Source: Treponema sp.
GTDB lineage: Bacteria; Spirochaetota; Spirochaetia; Treponematales; Treponemataceae
Length of the DNA: 64,000 bases
Reading direction: 5' to 3'
Assembly: GCA_017449265.1 (NCBI GenBank)
Contig: JAFSJW010000060.1
Location: 1-64,000 of the forward strand
Below, one piece after another: positions 1 through 9,147 of the stretch. Numbering within the stretch: the first letter of the stretch is position 1; every line of letters begins with the position of its first letter. The position numbers and the translations under genes were made by a program. Under the pieces are notes generated by a model. That model worked only from the letters and a program-made list of their open reading frames with translations. It did not search any database and had not been told where the DNA came from.

Positions 1-751
1 TCTCCACCGGAACTTCCTTTATCACCTCTTTGATGACTTCTTTTTCAACCGGCACTTCTTTTATAACTTCTACAGGAACTTCCTTGATGACCTCTTTGAC
101 CACCTCTACGGGAACTTCCTTAACAACCTCAACTTCTTTCTCCACCGGAACTTCCTTTATCACCTCTTTGATGACTTCTTTTTCAACCGGCACTTCTTTT
201 ATAACTTCTACAGGAACTTCCTTGATGACCTCTTTGACCACCTCTACGGGAACTTCCTTAACGACTTCAACTTTTTTCTCCACCGGCACTTCTTTTATCA
301 CCTCTTTGATGACTTCTTTTTCCACTTCGACCGGGACTTCTTTTATAACTTCAACAGGAACTTCCTTGACGACTTCTTTTTCAACTTCGACAGGAACTTC
401 TTTAACAATCTCAACAGTTTTAAGGAGAGGACCATCTGACTTACAGCACCACAAATCATCAATACCGAATTTTCTAATGACAGGATGGCGCGACAGCTCA
501 CGCCGTTTTGAAAGAGCCGAACTATAAGAATCAAACGGTTTAAAATAAAGAACACGATAAAGAGTATCGCCATCTTTACTTTTTGCTTCCGAAATGAACG
601 CAGAAATATCGCTGTCAACGAACAATCCCATTCGCTTTTCCGCAAGCTCCTGTTTTTTGAACGAACCAAGACAAACATACCAATCTTCACAAAAGGCTGG
701 GAAAGATAAAAGTACAAGCGCTACAAATATTCGAATAAACCGTCTTATCAT
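1..751 (-). CDS. Secreted SPOR-like protein with long EVPVE/VIKEV repeat tract (partial)
   Basis: The frame reads leftward from an ATG at 751-749 and is open to the window edge, so the C-terminus is missing. About 20 N-terminal residues form a signal peptide (IFVALVLLSFPAFC). Residues ~24-86 resemble a SPOR peptidoglycan-binding domain: WYVCLGSFKKQELAEKR, then TLYRVLYFKPFDSYSSA, matching the GSF and YRV...F positions of that family. From residue ~112 the protein is an almost pure repeat of EVPVE, KEVIKEV and EVVKEV blocks, probably an extended rod. The repeat is encoded by a 138-bp (46-residue) tandem unit. No Shine-Dalgarno is visible; GATAAT lies 6 bp before the ATG, so a leaderless message is possible. 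A cell-envelope role is inferred; the exact function is unknown. Confidence 0.75.
   Translation of the reverse strand, partial: MIRRFIRIFVALVLLSFPAFCEDWYVCLGSFKKQELAEKRMGLFVDSDISAFISEAKSKDGDTLYRVLYFKPFDSYSSALSKRRELSRHPVIRKFGIDDLWCCKSDGPLLKTVEIVKEVPVEVEKEVVKEVPVEVIKEVPVEVEKEVIKEVIKEVPVEKKVEVVKEVPVEVVKEVIKEVPVEVIKEVPVEKEVIKEVIKEVPVEKEVEVVKEVPVEVVKEVIKEVPVEVIKEVPVEKEVIKEVIKEVPVE
3..416. repeat. 138-bp tandem repeat, three copies
   Basis: The marker tccaccgg recurs at 3, 141 and 279, giving a period of exactly 138 bp. The first two copies are nearly identical; the third diverges toward the N-terminal side of the minus-strand gene. The period is a multiple of three, so copy number can vary without breaking the frame. 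Confidence 0.85.
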
Positions 752-820
752 ATATTTATTATCGTATGATTTTAAGAATAGATGGAGAAAAAAAGTCAGG
801 CCAGAAACAACGAAATGATT

Positions 821-857
821 AGAGCTGTTAGGAAAACTGAAATTTCCGAACAGCTCT
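821..857. terminator. Hairpin downstream of asd
   Basis: AGAGCTGTT at 821-829 and AACAGCTCT at 849-857 are perfect complements, continued by GGAAA/TTTCC around a 7-nt loop. Neither side carries a clear T-tract, so termination is likely but not certain. It lies between asd and the SPOR-like gene. The rest of 752-994 shows nothing recognisable. Confidence 0.5.
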
Positions 858-994
858 ATTATGGATGGTCACTGAGCGCAAACAAAGTGACCAGCACGAA
901 AGCTCTGATAATTCCGGCGTTTCGGCTTTTCTGGCAAAAGGCATATCGAACCAAAACAGCCAGTTTTATTCTTTATTTAGGCATTCTTATTTTT

Positions 995-2092
995 CTAGTC
1001 AAAAAAACCTTTCGCTTTCAAAAGCTCCGCATTCAAAATTCCGCCAAGAGCAGCACCACGCTTTGTGTTGTGGCTCAACGCAACGAATTTCACATCGAAC
1101 ACATTGCACTTTCTCAGGCGGCCAAGCACGCAGGCCATTCCTTTTTCTGTGTCACGGTCTCTGTTCGGCTGAGGGCGATTCTCTTCCTTGCGGTAAACAA
1201 TCGGATGCTTCGGCGCGCTTGGCAAATCAAGCTCTTGCGGAAGCGATGTGAAATCTTCCCACACTTTCAGAATCTGCTCCAAGGAAGGCTTTTTGTCCTC
1301 CGGCAAATCAAACTCAAGGTTTACGCTCGCAGTATGACCGTCAATCACAGGAACGCGCGTACAAGTTGACGACACAACAGGACCTGCCGCATTCTCGATT
1401 TTTCCGTCCTTAACAGAGCCAAGGATTTTCAGACATTCTTTTTCAGTCTTTTCTTCCTCGCCGCCAATATACGGAACGATGTTGTCAATCATGTCAAAGG
1501 ACGGAACACCAGGATACCCCGCGCCGCTCACAGCCTGGAGCGTTGTGACAATCATGCGCTTCACAGGGTAGCCCGCTTTCTGCAAAGCATAAAGCGGCAT
1601 CATGTATGTCTGGAGGGAGCAGTTCGGCTTTACGGCTATAAAACCTTTGTCCCAGCCGTGGCTCTTTTTCTGCTCCTTTATAACATCAAGGTGCGAATAG
1701 TTTATCTCAGGAATAAGCATTGGGACATCGGGCGTCCAGCGGTTCGCGCTGGCATTCGACACGACGGGGATTCCCTCAGCCGCATACGCAGCCTCAAGAG
1801 CCTTTATTTCGTCTTTTCCCATCTCAAGCGCACTGAACACAAAACGGCACTTTCCCAGCGCGAGCTTTGCGTCGTTCGCATCTTGCACAACAAGATTCTT
1901 TACATCAGAAGGAATATCCGCGCCAATAAGCCAACGGTTCTTTACAGCCTCTTCGTAGATTTTTCCGGCAGAGCGAGGAGAAGCCGCAACATAAGTTACC
2001 TTGAACCACGGATGATTCTCAAGGAGCTTGATATACCTTTGTCCTACCATTCCGGTAGCACCCAAAACACCAACACTGATTTTTTCACTCAT
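995..2092 (-). CDS. asd: Aspartate-semialdehyde dehydrogenase
   Basis: Reduces aspartyl phosphate to aspartate semialdehyde with NADPH, the branch point to lysine/diaminopimelate, threonine and methionine, in the cytoplasm. The 365-residue protein begins with a Rossmann GATGMVGQ loop (residues 11-18). The catalytic cysteine is Cys158 in the motif PNCS. Overall it resembles the archaeal/fungal-type enzymes also found in some bacteria. GGGAG precedes the ATG by about 7 nt. It lies 93 bp downstream of dapA on the same strand, so the two consecutive enzymes of diaminopimelate synthesis are probably cotranscribed from the dapA promoter. Confidence 0.95.
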   Translation of the reverse strand: MSEKISVGVLGATGMVGQRYIKLLENHPWFKVTYVAASPRSAGKIYEEAVKNRWLIGADIPSDVKNLVVQDANDAKLALGKCRFVFSALEMGKDEIKALEAAYAAEGIPVVSNASANRWTPDVPMLIPEINYSHLDVIKEQKKSHGWDKGFIAVKPNCSLQTYMMPLYALQKAGYPVKRMIVTTLQAVSGAGYPGVPSFDMIDNIVPYIGGEEEKTEKECLKILGSVKDGKIENAAGPVVSSTCTRVPVIDGHTASVNLEFDLPEDKKPSLEQILKVWEDFTSLPQELDLPSAPKHPIVYRKEENRPQPNRDRDTEKGMACVLGRLRKCNVFDVKFVALSHNTKRGAALGGILNAELLKAKGFFD

Positions 2093-2185
2093 AAAATTAC
2101 TCCCATAAAAACTCCGCGCAAGCGGCGTTGCATGAAGGCATAGCGAAAAAGTAAAATCGCAAAGCCCAATGCCAATATCCGTATT

Positions 2186-3091
2186 TTACAGACCGCACTC
2201 ATCAAGGGCTGTCTGAATGATTTTCTTTGCCTCAGGCGTAACATCAACCAACGGAAGGCGCACAGTTCCTGCCGGCATATTCCTCATATTCATAGCACAT
2301 TTGATAGAAGACGGATTTCCGTCAACAAACGCAGCCTTAAAGAAAGGAAGAAGCCTGTAATGAAGCTCGCGCGCCTCTTTAAGATTTCCGTCCAAAGCAC
2401 AATTCGCCATTTTTGCGACAAGTGACGGCGCAATATTTGAAACGACAGAAACAATTCCATCACCGCCAATACCTATAAGCGGCAAAGTAAGGCTGTCGTC
2501 CCCGCTCAAAACGGCAAAATCAGGATGCTTTGACTTGACGGTAGCAACCACATCCATCATCTGGCTTACATTTCCGCTAGCCTCTTTTACTCCGCAGATA
2601 TTAGGCAAATCAGAAATTTTTGAAAGAACATCCGTCGGAATATTAGTGCCCGTCCGTCCCTGAATATTATACACAAGTATAGGAATTCCGACTTTTGAAA
2701 CAGCCTCAAAATGCCTGAAAATTCCTTCTTTGCTCGGCTTGTTGTAGTATGGCGTTACGACAAGCGCAACATCCGCGCCAAGCTCTTTTGCCCTTTTCGT
2801 ATAGCGGACGGCATCTTTCGTGCAGTTTGAGCCAGTCCCGATTATGACAGGAACTTTTTTTCCCGTCTTTTCGTTATATTTTTTCACTTCCTCAACGGCA
2901 ATTTTTATGATTTTATCTTCCTCATCCTCTTCAAGACAAGGAGTTTCCCCTGTAGTTCCAAGCGGTGCGATTCCATCTATTCCGCCTTCCAGCTGGAAGA
3001 CAACATTCTTCCTGAACCCTTCAAAATCAACAGAACCGTCCGAATTCATCGGAGTTACCATTGCTGTATATGCGCCGTGAAGTTTTATCAT
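2186..3091 (-). CDS. dapA: 4-hydroxy-tetrahydrodipicolinate synthase
   Basis: Condenses pyruvate with aspartate semialdehyde, the first committed step to diaminopimelate and lysine. The 301-residue TIM barrel has TTGE at 47-50, the Tyr141/Arg146 segment YNIQGRTG, and the Schiff-base Lys169 in GVKEASG, so all family active-site landmarks are present. The ATG is preceded by AGAGG. It is the first gene of a dapA-asd unit; a sigma70-type promoter lies just upstream. The leader is only about 30 nt, too short for a lysine riboswitch. Confidence 0.96.
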   Translation of the reverse strand: MIKLHGAYTAMVTPMNSDGSVDFEGFRKNVVFQLEGGIDGIAPLGTTGETPCLEEDEEDKIIKIAVEEVKKYNEKTGKKVPVIIGTGSNCTKDAVRYTKRAKELGADVALVVTPYYNKPSKEGIFRHFEAVSKVGIPILVYNIQGRTGTNIPTDVLSKISDLPNICGVKEASGNVSQMMDVVATVKSKHPDFAVLSGDDSLTLPLIGIGGDGIVSVVSNIAPSLVAKMANCALDGNLKEARELHYRLLPFFKAAFVDGNPSSIKCAMNMRNMPAGTVRLPLVDVTPEAKKIIQTALDECGL

Positions 3092-3128
3092 ACCCTAACC
3101 TCTTTGCTGAAAAATATGCTATCCTTAT

Positions 3129-3157
3129 ATTATGCAACTTTACAGGGAAAACTGCAA
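3129..3157 (-). promoter_or_regulatory. dapA promoter
   Basis: On the minus strand, TTGCAG (3157-3152), a 17-bp spacer and CATAAT (3134-3129). The predicted start gives a leader of about 30 nt with a normal Shine-Dalgarno, in contrast to the leaderless promoters elsewhere in the window. Confidence 0.6.
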
Positions 3158-3283
3158 TAAACTGATTTTTCTATGAGAAAACCTATTTGCAACACAATTT
3201 TTGAATACTCTACAATTTTTAGCTTTCTCTATATGAAAAAACACTTTACACTATACAATTTATATGATATTCTGCATTTTAGG

Positions 3284-4258
3284 ATGAAAAGGAACTTTTC
3301 GCTGCTTTTGATTTTATTACTCGTCCTCAGTTCTGCATTAGCGGAGCAGCTCACAATAAGCTGTCTCATCGACGCGGATGCACCGCAGAAAAGTTTTTTT
3401 TCATGGATGTCAAACGGAAAGACCACAAAAGATTTTTTCGATGCAACCTCAGGCGCATCAAAAAAACATTCTCTAAAAGAATTCAATAATGTCATAAAAA
3501 AAAACGGAAGGAACTGCTTTCCGAAAAGCGTACAAAACCTGCTTCTGTTTGCAGTTTCAAGTCCCGAATACCTCACAGAGGACGCGCTTTCGTTCAGCAA
3601 GACCGAAAAAACGATCACAATCCAATTTATTCATCGCGGAAACGCATACAAAATCGTAACGGAGCCGGACGGCTCAATTGATTTCACATCGGGCTGCTTC
3701 GTTCATAAAAATATCGCAAAGAACACGGGAGGAGTTTTTACTATAGATGAAAATTTCCTCAAAGAAAGTGCTTCCGAAGAAAAAAAAGCTGACCCCCACG
3801 ATTTTTCGTCCGTTGACTGGGAAAAACTCAGTTTCACCCCTGATAAGCCTGAGGCAAGTTCTGAGCAAGGATTCAAGGGAAAACTTCGGGCCACAGTTTC
3901 TCAAAACGCCCTTAAGATTAATGGAACTCTCATAAAATCCGATAATGAAAAGAACAAGGAGTCCGTTCCTGAAACAGGTCTGTTCGGAGCAATAAAAGAA
4001 AAAATCAAGGGGCTACGGAAAAAAACAGCGGAAGAAAAAACTCCTTCCAAAACAGAAGTTGTAAAAGAAGAGCCTGCCACAGAAGAAGAAGCCGAAGAAG
4101 AGGACGAAAGTGCGGAATCAGGCGGACAACCCGAAGAAACAACGGACTCCGGCACAAAAGACAAAGAAAATGACAATGAAGAATCTGACGATGACTCAAC
4201 CGCGATTTCGCCTGGCAAAATCGATGATATGCTGAGAAAGCTGGATTCTATAAAATAG
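3284..4258 (+). CDS. Secreted protein with acidic low-complexity C-terminus, function unknown
   Basis: I start at the ATG at 3284, not at the upstream in-frame start at 3173, because MKRNFSLLLILLLVLSSALA is a clean signal peptide with an ALA cleavage site; 324 residues result. Residues ~20-155 look folded (two Cys, many aromatic residues) but match no family I recognise. From ~225 the chain is charged and low-complexity, dominated by Lys, then Glu/Asp runs such as EEEAEEEDESAE, ending in a short hydrophobic helix (IDDMLRKLDSI). A -35/-10 pair TTGCAA-N18-TACAAT at 3187-3216 may drive it. A periplasmic or surface location is inferred. Confidence 0.7.
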   Translation: MKRNFSLLLILLLVLSSALAEQLTISCLIDADAPQKSFFSWMSNGKTTKDFFDATSGASKKHSLKEFNNVIKKNGRNCFPKSVQNLLLFAVSSPEYLTEDALSFSKTEKTITIQFIHRGNAYKIVTEPDGSIDFTSGCFVHKNIAKNTGGVFTIDENFLKESASEEKKADPHDFSSVDWEKLSFTPDKPEASSEQGFKGKLRATVSQNALKINGTLIKSDNEKNKESVPETGLFGAIKEKIKGLRKKTAEEKTPSKTEVVKEEPATEEEAEEEDESAESGGQPEETTDSGTKDKENDNEESDDDSTAISPGKIDDMLRKLDSIK

Positions 4259-4323
4259 GGTGCTCTAAAAATCTAATTTTTAAGACTGCCCATAACAGTA
4301 GTATTACTTTCAGGGGTTACAAA

Positions 4324-5247
4324 ATGAAACCAACACTTTTAGTTTTAGCAGCAGGAATGGGAAGCCGCTACGGCGGCGTAAAACAGATAGATTCCGTCGG
4401 TAAGCACGGCGAATGCCTCCTAGATTTTTCCACCTTCGACGCAAAAAAATCAGGATACGGAAAAGTCGTGTATATAATAAGGAAGGATATTGAAAGCGAC
4501 TTCCGCGAAAGACTTTTTGACCGCGTGGCAAAAAATTTCAACGCCGAGTATGTGTTCCAGACTCCGGACGCACTTTTGACAGAAAGTGAACAGGAGACCG
4601 CAAAAAAAGCGAACAGGACTAAGCCTTGGGGAACGATTCATGCGGTTCTGTGCGCACGGAAAAAAATCAACGAGCCGTTTGCGGTCATCAATGCGGATGA
4701 TTACTACGGAAGAAACGGAATCGAAACGCTCGGAAAATACCTATCGTCCATCACGAACGACTGCACCGAGCATGCAATGGTCGGATATGTCCTTGGAAAA
4801 ACGATGAGCAGAAACGGCTCGGTAAGCCGCGGCGTATGCGAGACTGACGGAGGTTTTCTTAAATCAATCGTTGAGAACACGAAAATATCGTATAAATCAA
4901 AAGACTCGGACGAAATAATCTCAGAGCTTGACGGGAAAACTTTCAGCCTAACAGGAAACGAAACCGTCAGCATGAACTTGTTCGGGTTCAGTCCAAAAGC
5001 ATTTGAGCGGTTTGAAGCCTACTGGGAGGGGTTCAAGAAAACATCGCTCGCACTTCCGAAAGCAGAGGCACTCCTTCCCGTTGCGGCAAGCGACATCATC
5101 AAATACGGCGAGGGAAAAATCAAAGTGTTCACATCAGAAGAAAACTGGTTCGGCATGACATATCCAGAGGACAAAGCTGTTGTCAAAAATGAAATCGCAA
5201 AGAAAATAGACTCAGGCTATTATCCTGAAAAACTCTGGGAAAATTAG
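4324..5247 (+). CDS. NTP_transferase-family nucleotidyltransferase
   Basis: The 307-residue protein opens with LVLAAGMGSRYGGVKQ, the signature loop of sugar-phosphate nucleotidyltransferases (GlmU/RfbA fold), and has the metal-binding VINADDYYG segment near residue 123. Such enzymes activate a sugar 1-phosphate or phosphocholine with an NTP. The specific substrate cannot be read from sequence. AGGGG sits 8 nt before the ATG. It is a single gene, 65 bp after the secreted protein and convergent with prfA. Confidence 0.8.
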   Translation: MKPTLLVLAAGMGSRYGGVKQIDSVGKHGECLLDFSTFDAKKSGYGKVVYIIRKDIESDFRERLFDRVAKNFNAEYVFQTPDALLTESEQETAKKANRTKPWGTIHAVLCARKKINEPFAVINADDYYGRNGIETLGKYLSSITNDCTEHAMVGYVLGKTMSRNGSVSRGVCETDGGFLKSIVENTKISYKSKDSDEIISELDGKTFSLTGNETVSMNLFGFSPKAFERFEAYWEGFKKTSLALPKAEALLPVAASDIIKYGEGKIKVFTSEENWFGMTYPEDKAVVKNEIAKKIDSGYYPEKLWEN

Positions 5248-5271
5248 CCTGAGCAAGCAAAAAACTAGAAC

Positions 5272-6348
5272 TTATGCGTCCAAAGCCTTGAACTGTTCTT
5301 CCTTAGCGTAGATGTTCAGGGCCTCAAGCATTTCATCCATATTCCCCATCATAAAGCTCGGGAGATTATGGAGCGACAGGTTTATGCGATGATCAGTTAC
5401 GCGATCCTGCGGATAATTGTATGTCCTGATTTTTTCGGAGCGGTCTCCGTTTCCAACCATGCTTTTTCTTGCAGAAGAACGCTCCGCATCAAGCTTGGAC
5501 TGCTCAAGGTCGAACAAACGCGCGCGGAGAACTTGCCACGCTTTTTCCTTATTCTTAATCTGAGACTTCTGATCCTGCTGAATTACCACAATTCCCGTAG
5601 GAATATGAGTAAGGCGCACTGCAGAATCAGTCGTATTGACGCACTGACCGCCCGGACCGCCCGCGCGCATAACATCAACGCGCACATCGCCAGGCTTTAT
5701 GTCTATGTCAGCCTCCTCCGCCTCGGGAAGAACAGCCACAGTTACGGTTGAAGTCTGAAGCCGTCCCTGAGATTCAGTGGCAGGAACACGCTGAACGCGG
5801 TGAACCCCTGACTCCCATCTGAGAGTTCCGTAAACGAATTTTCCAGTAATCTGCGTTACGATTTTATTGAACCCACCGACTTCAGTTTCCTGAGCCTCCA
5901 TGTTCTCGTATTTCCAGCCTCGTCTTTCGCACAAGTGAATGTACATTTCCCACATATCACGCACGAACAGAGACGCCTCGTCACCGCCTGCTGCAGAGCG
6001 TATCTCAAGGATAATGTTCTTCTCATCAAGGGGATCAGGCGGAATGAGCTTGAGCTTGATTTTCTCCTCCATCTCAGGCTGCTTTTCCTCAAGGGACTTA
6101 AGTTCCTCGCGGGCCATCTCCTTCATTTCAACATCATCCTCGGCAGTAATCATCATCTTAGAATCTTCAATGCCTTGAAGGATTTTCCTGTATTCTTTTC
6201 CAAGCTCCGTGACGGCGGAAAGATGACCGTACTCGGACATTGTTTCCTTATATTTTTTCGCATCCTTTACCAAATCGGGGTCCTGAACGAGCTGGCTCAC
6301 AACCTTGTAACGCTCGTCAAGCTCATCAAGTTTCTTAATCAAATCCAT
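5272..6348 (-). CDS. prfA: Peptide chain release factor 1
   Basis: Class I release factor that reads UAA and UAG and triggers peptide release. The 358-residue protein has the GGQ catalytic loop at 233-235 (RAGGPGGQ) and the PAT stop-codon-recognition tripeptide at 189-191, which identifies RF1 and excludes RF2. Length is normal. No Shine-Dalgarno precedes the ATG; instead a promoter ends 8 bp upstream, so the mRNA is probably leaderless. The usual partner prmC is not adjacent. Confidence 0.97.
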   Translation of the reverse strand: MDLIKKLDELDERYKVVSQLVQDPDLVKDAKKYKETMSEYGHLSAVTELGKEYRKILQGIEDSKMMITAEDDVEMKEMAREELKSLEEKQPEMEEKIKLKLIPPDPLDEKNIILEIRSAAGGDEASLFVRDMWEMYIHLCERRGWKYENMEAQETEVGGFNKIVTQITGKFVYGTLRWESGVHRVQRVPATESQGRLQTSTVTVAVLPEAEEADIDIKPGDVRVDVMRAGGPGGQCVNTTDSAVRLTHIPTGIVVIQQDQKSQIKNKEKAWQVLRARLFDLEQSKLDAERSSARKSMVGNGDRSEKIRTYNYPQDRVTDHRINLSLHNLPSFMMGNMDEMLEALNIYAKEEQFKALDA

Positions 6349-6356
6349 AGTTTCTG

Positions 6357-6385
6357 ATTCTATCTGATTTTGCTCCGTTCTTCAA
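6357..6385 (-). promoter_or_regulatory. prfA promoter, leaderless type
   Basis: Minus strand TTGAAG (6385-6380), 17-bp spacer, TAGAAT (6362-6357). The box ends 8 bp before the ATG at 6348, predicting a 0-2 nt leader. Confidence 0.55.
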
Positions 6386-6409
6386 TTCACAACGAAAAAA
6401 ATGCGCCGG

Positions 6410-6787
6410 TTATTTTTTCAGCTTGTCGCCGATGCCTTTGATTGCGTTGGACACGCTGTCAGCAGCTTTGCTCACAGAAAGCTTTGACATTGCGAGCGCA
6501 AGCCGGCCGGAAAGCTTTGCGTAAGAAACCTCATCTTCCTTAGTCCAGTTTCCGCTTTTCTCAAGTTTTCTGGCTTTCTCCTTGAATTTTTCCGCTTTGG
6601 CCTGAAAGCTCTCAAGTTTGTTCGTCTGCCCCTTCTCCGCCGCTTTCTCAACGGAAACAACAAACGACTCATAACTTTTCATAAAAACTTTTGAAGAGCA
6701 TGAAACGAACATAGACGCAAAAGCAACAAGAACAATTGCCGAAATAATCCTGACAGACACGCGTACATTGCATTTAAAAAAATCCAT
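6410..6787 (-). CDS. Small lipoprotein, function unknown
   Basis: I use the ATG at 6787 because GAGG lies 8 nt upstream; the longer in-frame reading from 6874 adds non-signal sequence. The 125-residue product has a basic N-terminus, hydrophobic stretch and a lipobox ending at Cys30 (FVSC), so it is probably lipid-anchored. The mature part is Lys/Glu/Ala-rich and predicted helical (EKAAEKGQTNKLESFQAKAE), like other small spirochaetal helical lipoproteins. It is divergent from the U32 gene. No family assigned. Confidence 0.75.
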   Translation of the reverse strand: MDFFKCNVRVSVRIISAIVLVAFASMFVSCSSKVFMKSYESFVVSVEKAAEKGQTNKLESFQAKAEKFKEKARKLEKSGNWTKEDEVSYAKLSGRLALAMSKLSVSKAADSVSNAIKGIGDKLKK

Positions 6788-6862
6788 AAAATCAACCTCG
6801 AAATTTTTTATATTTTTATGGAATGATTCTAACTTAATAATTAAAAATTGTATAGTAGAAAC

Positions 6863-6889
6863 TTGACAAATCAAGATTTTTACTATAAT
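6863..6889 (+). promoter_or_regulatory. Promoter of the U32 gene
   Basis: TTGACA at 6863-6868 and TATAAT at 6884-6889 with a short 15-bp spacer. Both hexamers are perfect consensus. It is followed by AGGAGG just before the ATG at 6914. Confidence 0.6.
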
Positions 6890-6913
6890 TTAAAATCAAA
6901 ATCAGGAGGTTCA

Positions 6914-8413
6914 ATGGAATTAGTTTGCCCCGCAGGAAATGTTGAGAAACTTGAGTACGCTTATAATTATGGAGCAGACACAGCTTACATAGGTCTGAAA
7001 CGATTTTCTCTCAGAATAAAAGCAGATAATTTTTATGATGATGAATACAAAAAAGTCATAGCCCTAAAGAAAAAATTTCCTGAGAAAAGGCTTTTCTGCG
7101 CACTGAACATTGCGTTCCACAACCATGACCTTGAGCAGTTCTACAAGAACATTGACTATTTTCATCAGTACCCTATAGATGCGTTCATAGTGCAGGATTT
7201 GGGGCTTGTTCGCTTTTTGCAGAAAGAATTCCCAAAAACGCACCTTCACCTTTCAACGCAAGCGTCATGTATGAACAAAGAAGCCGTAAAGATGTACCGT
7301 GACCTTGGGTTTAAGCGAGTCGTACTGGGACGCGAAGTTTCTCTTGACGAAATACGGCAGATAAAAGACGAAGTTCCCGACATGGAGCTTGAGTGCTTCG
7401 CGCACGGAGCAATGTGCATCGCATACTCAGGTCGCTGCCTTATGAGCGCGTACCTTACTGGTCGTTCCGCTCAGAGCGGTTTTTGCTCGCACACCTGCCG
7501 CTGGGACTATGACCTGGGGCTTGACGCAAAAAAAGTTTCCGTAGAAAAAGGAGAGGTTCTTTCTCCAGAAAAAGCAAAAGAAATAGCGGGAAGCGGAATT
7601 CTTTCTATAGAAGAGCATCAAAGGCGCGGACAGTTTTTCCCAGTCTTTGAGGGCGACAACTTTACGGCCATACTCTCCTCAAAAGACCTTTGCATGATAC
7701 ACCACCTTAACGACATGAAGGCAGCCGGAGTTGACGCAATCAAAATCGAGGGGCGGATGAAATCCGTCTACTATGTGGCAATGGTCACACGCGCATACAG
7801 GAAGGCATTGGACGCGCTTGAGGGTAAAATCAGCCCTGCCGAGGCAAAACCATTCATGGACTCGCTGAACGATGTTCCGCACAGGGAATGCACAACTGGC
7901 TTCTACTACAACCGCGGCGACGCGGACAAAACCACCGTTGGCGCAAGCGATGCCCCTTATCTTCTTGCCGCAACAATTGACAAGCAGTATTCGGAGGAAG
8001 AAGCCGAAAAAATTCTTTGCGCCGGCGAGAAGCTCGTTTCAGACCGTCAGACCGAAATAGACGCAATGCACCCTGACGCAAAGGCAGCCATACTCAGGGA
8101 TTATGAGCGCAATCCCGAGAAAGTCATACGCACAGTAACAAGACGCGATGGGTGGAAAATATACACACTCAGCGCGCTGAACAAAATTGATTCGGGAACG
8201 GAGCTGGAGCTTGTTTCACCCGATGTTCTGAGCCAAACGCTTTCAGGAAGCGAATATGAGTTCTTAAACCCAAAGACTGGGGAAAAGCGGGCTTGGGTCA
8301 ACGCTGACCATGACTGCGCTCTGTATGCCCCGATGCAGATTCAGGACGGAACTCTCGTAAGAATAAAAGATTCCGATTATATTCCGGGAAAAATCCGAGA
8401 TACAGGACGGTAA
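6914..8413 (+). CDS. U32 family protein (TrhP/RlhA-type, putative 4Fe-4S)
   Basis: The start at 6914 has AGGAGG 4 nt upstream; the in-frame ATG at 6848 lacks one. 499 residues. The family signature is clear: ELECFAHGAMCIAYSGRC at ~158-175. Cys168, Cys175, Cys191 and Cys260 (KDLC) match the spacing of the iron-sulfur ligands known in UbiU/UbiV of this family. Members called peptidase U32 act in tRNA (TrhP, ho5U34) or 23S rRNA (RlhA) hydroxylation or O2-independent ubiquinone hydroxylation. For a likely anaerobe, RNA hydroxylation is the better guess. It heads a run with the next two genes. Confidence 0.85.
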   Translation: MELVCPAGNVEKLEYAYNYGADTAYIGLKRFSLRIKADNFYDDEYKKVIALKKKFPEKRLFCALNIAFHNHDLEQFYKNIDYFHQYPIDAFIVQDLGLVRFLQKEFPKTHLHLSTQASCMNKEAVKMYRDLGFKRVVLGREVSLDEIRQIKDEVPDMELECFAHGAMCIAYSGRCLMSAYLTGRSAQSGFCSHTCRWDYDLGLDAKKVSVEKGEVLSPEKAKEIAGSGILSIEEHQRRGQFFPVFEGDNFTAILSSKDLCMIHHLNDMKAAGVDAIKIEGRMKSVYYVAMVTRAYRKALDALEGKISPAEAKPFMDSLNDVPHRECTTGFYYNRGDADKTTVGASDAPYLLAATIDKQYSEEEAEKILCAGEKLVSDRQTEIDAMHPDAKAAILRDYERNPEKVIRTVTRRDGWKIYTLSALNKIDSGTELELVSPDVLSQTLSGSEYEFLNPKTGEKRAWVNADHDCALYAPMQIQDGTLVRIKDSDYIPGKIRDTGR

Positions 8414-8424
8414 CAGACAAAAAA

Positions 8425-9147
8425 ATGAGGCGGTATCTCTTTATTTTTTTTATTTTATCAGCCACAACGCTCCGAGCCTTCTCATTGACCCGTCCTGAAA
8501 TAACCTATCAGGTAGGTATGGTAATTTTTGCGGAACGCGGAATAAAACGTGATACCATCGCATACGCCTCCGAACTTCAGGCAAAAGGAAGCAACTACAC
8601 AGGAACGCTCGGCTTTCAGGCATACAGCGACATTATAGATTTTTCAGTCACCGCAGAGTTTTACCCAAACTTCTGCACCTGGGAGTTTTCAAAGCGTTAC
8701 ATAAAGCTTGGCTTCGGAGGCATATACCATTTTCAGAATCAAGTGAGCCTTGCCTATGAAAACGACTTTATGGTAAAGACTATTTTCAGTATCGTTTCCA
8801 AAAAAAATCTTATATTTGAAGGTGATATGGGATTCGGCGTAAAAGGCTCGCGGATAAAAGCTATTGAAAACGAAACAGGATGGATATACGATGCTATTGC
8901 CGACACTACTTTTTCGCTACGAAAGATTTTCGACTGCGGAGCGGATGTTTTTATAAGAGCCTCATCCTATGACTTGTACCAGTTTCCAACATTTATTTCC
9001 CCCATATACACAGTCGGCGGCGCGTACAAGTTCAAGACGAATTTCAGACCGTACTGCGAAATTTCCGCCAGAATGTGCGATATGTTCGTCACGGCTCCGT
9101 ATCTGGACAGACTTCAGTTTAAACTTGGGGTAGGATATTCATTTTGA
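8425..9147 (+). CDS. Putative outer-membrane beta-barrel protein
   Basis: 240 residues with an N-terminal signal peptide (YLFIFFILSATTLRA). The mature part alternates hydrophobic and polar residues in short strands and ends in LQFKLGVGYSF, a terminal aromatic typical of outer-membrane barrels. I do not recognise the family. It starts 11 bp after the U32 gene and its TGA overlaps the TTG start of the phosphoesterase gene, so the three are probably cotranscribed. Confidence 0.65.
   Translation: MRRYLFIFFILSATTLRAFSLTRPEITYQVGMVIFAERGIKRDTIAYASELQAKGSNYTGTLGFQAYSDIIDFSVTAEFYPNFCTWEFSKRYIKLGFGGIYHFQNQVSLAYENDFMVKTIFSIVSKKNLIFEGDMGFGVKGSRIKAIENETGWIYDAIADTTFSLRKIFDCGADVFIRASSYDLYQFPTFISPIYTVGGAYKFKTNFRPYCEISARMCDMFVTAPYLDRLQFKLGVGYSF

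Noticed and set aside
1..416. Repeat array as a CRISPR
   Set aside because: Repeats are contiguous, in frame and lack unique spacers.
30..527. Plus-strand frame rich in Thr-Ser (TSFSTGTSF repeats)
   Set aside because: It is the antisense shadow of the EVPVE repeat gene on the minus strand, which has a signal peptide and a SPOR-like domain.
3092..3172. Lysine riboswitch before dapA
   Set aside because: The predicted leader is only about 30 nt, far too short.
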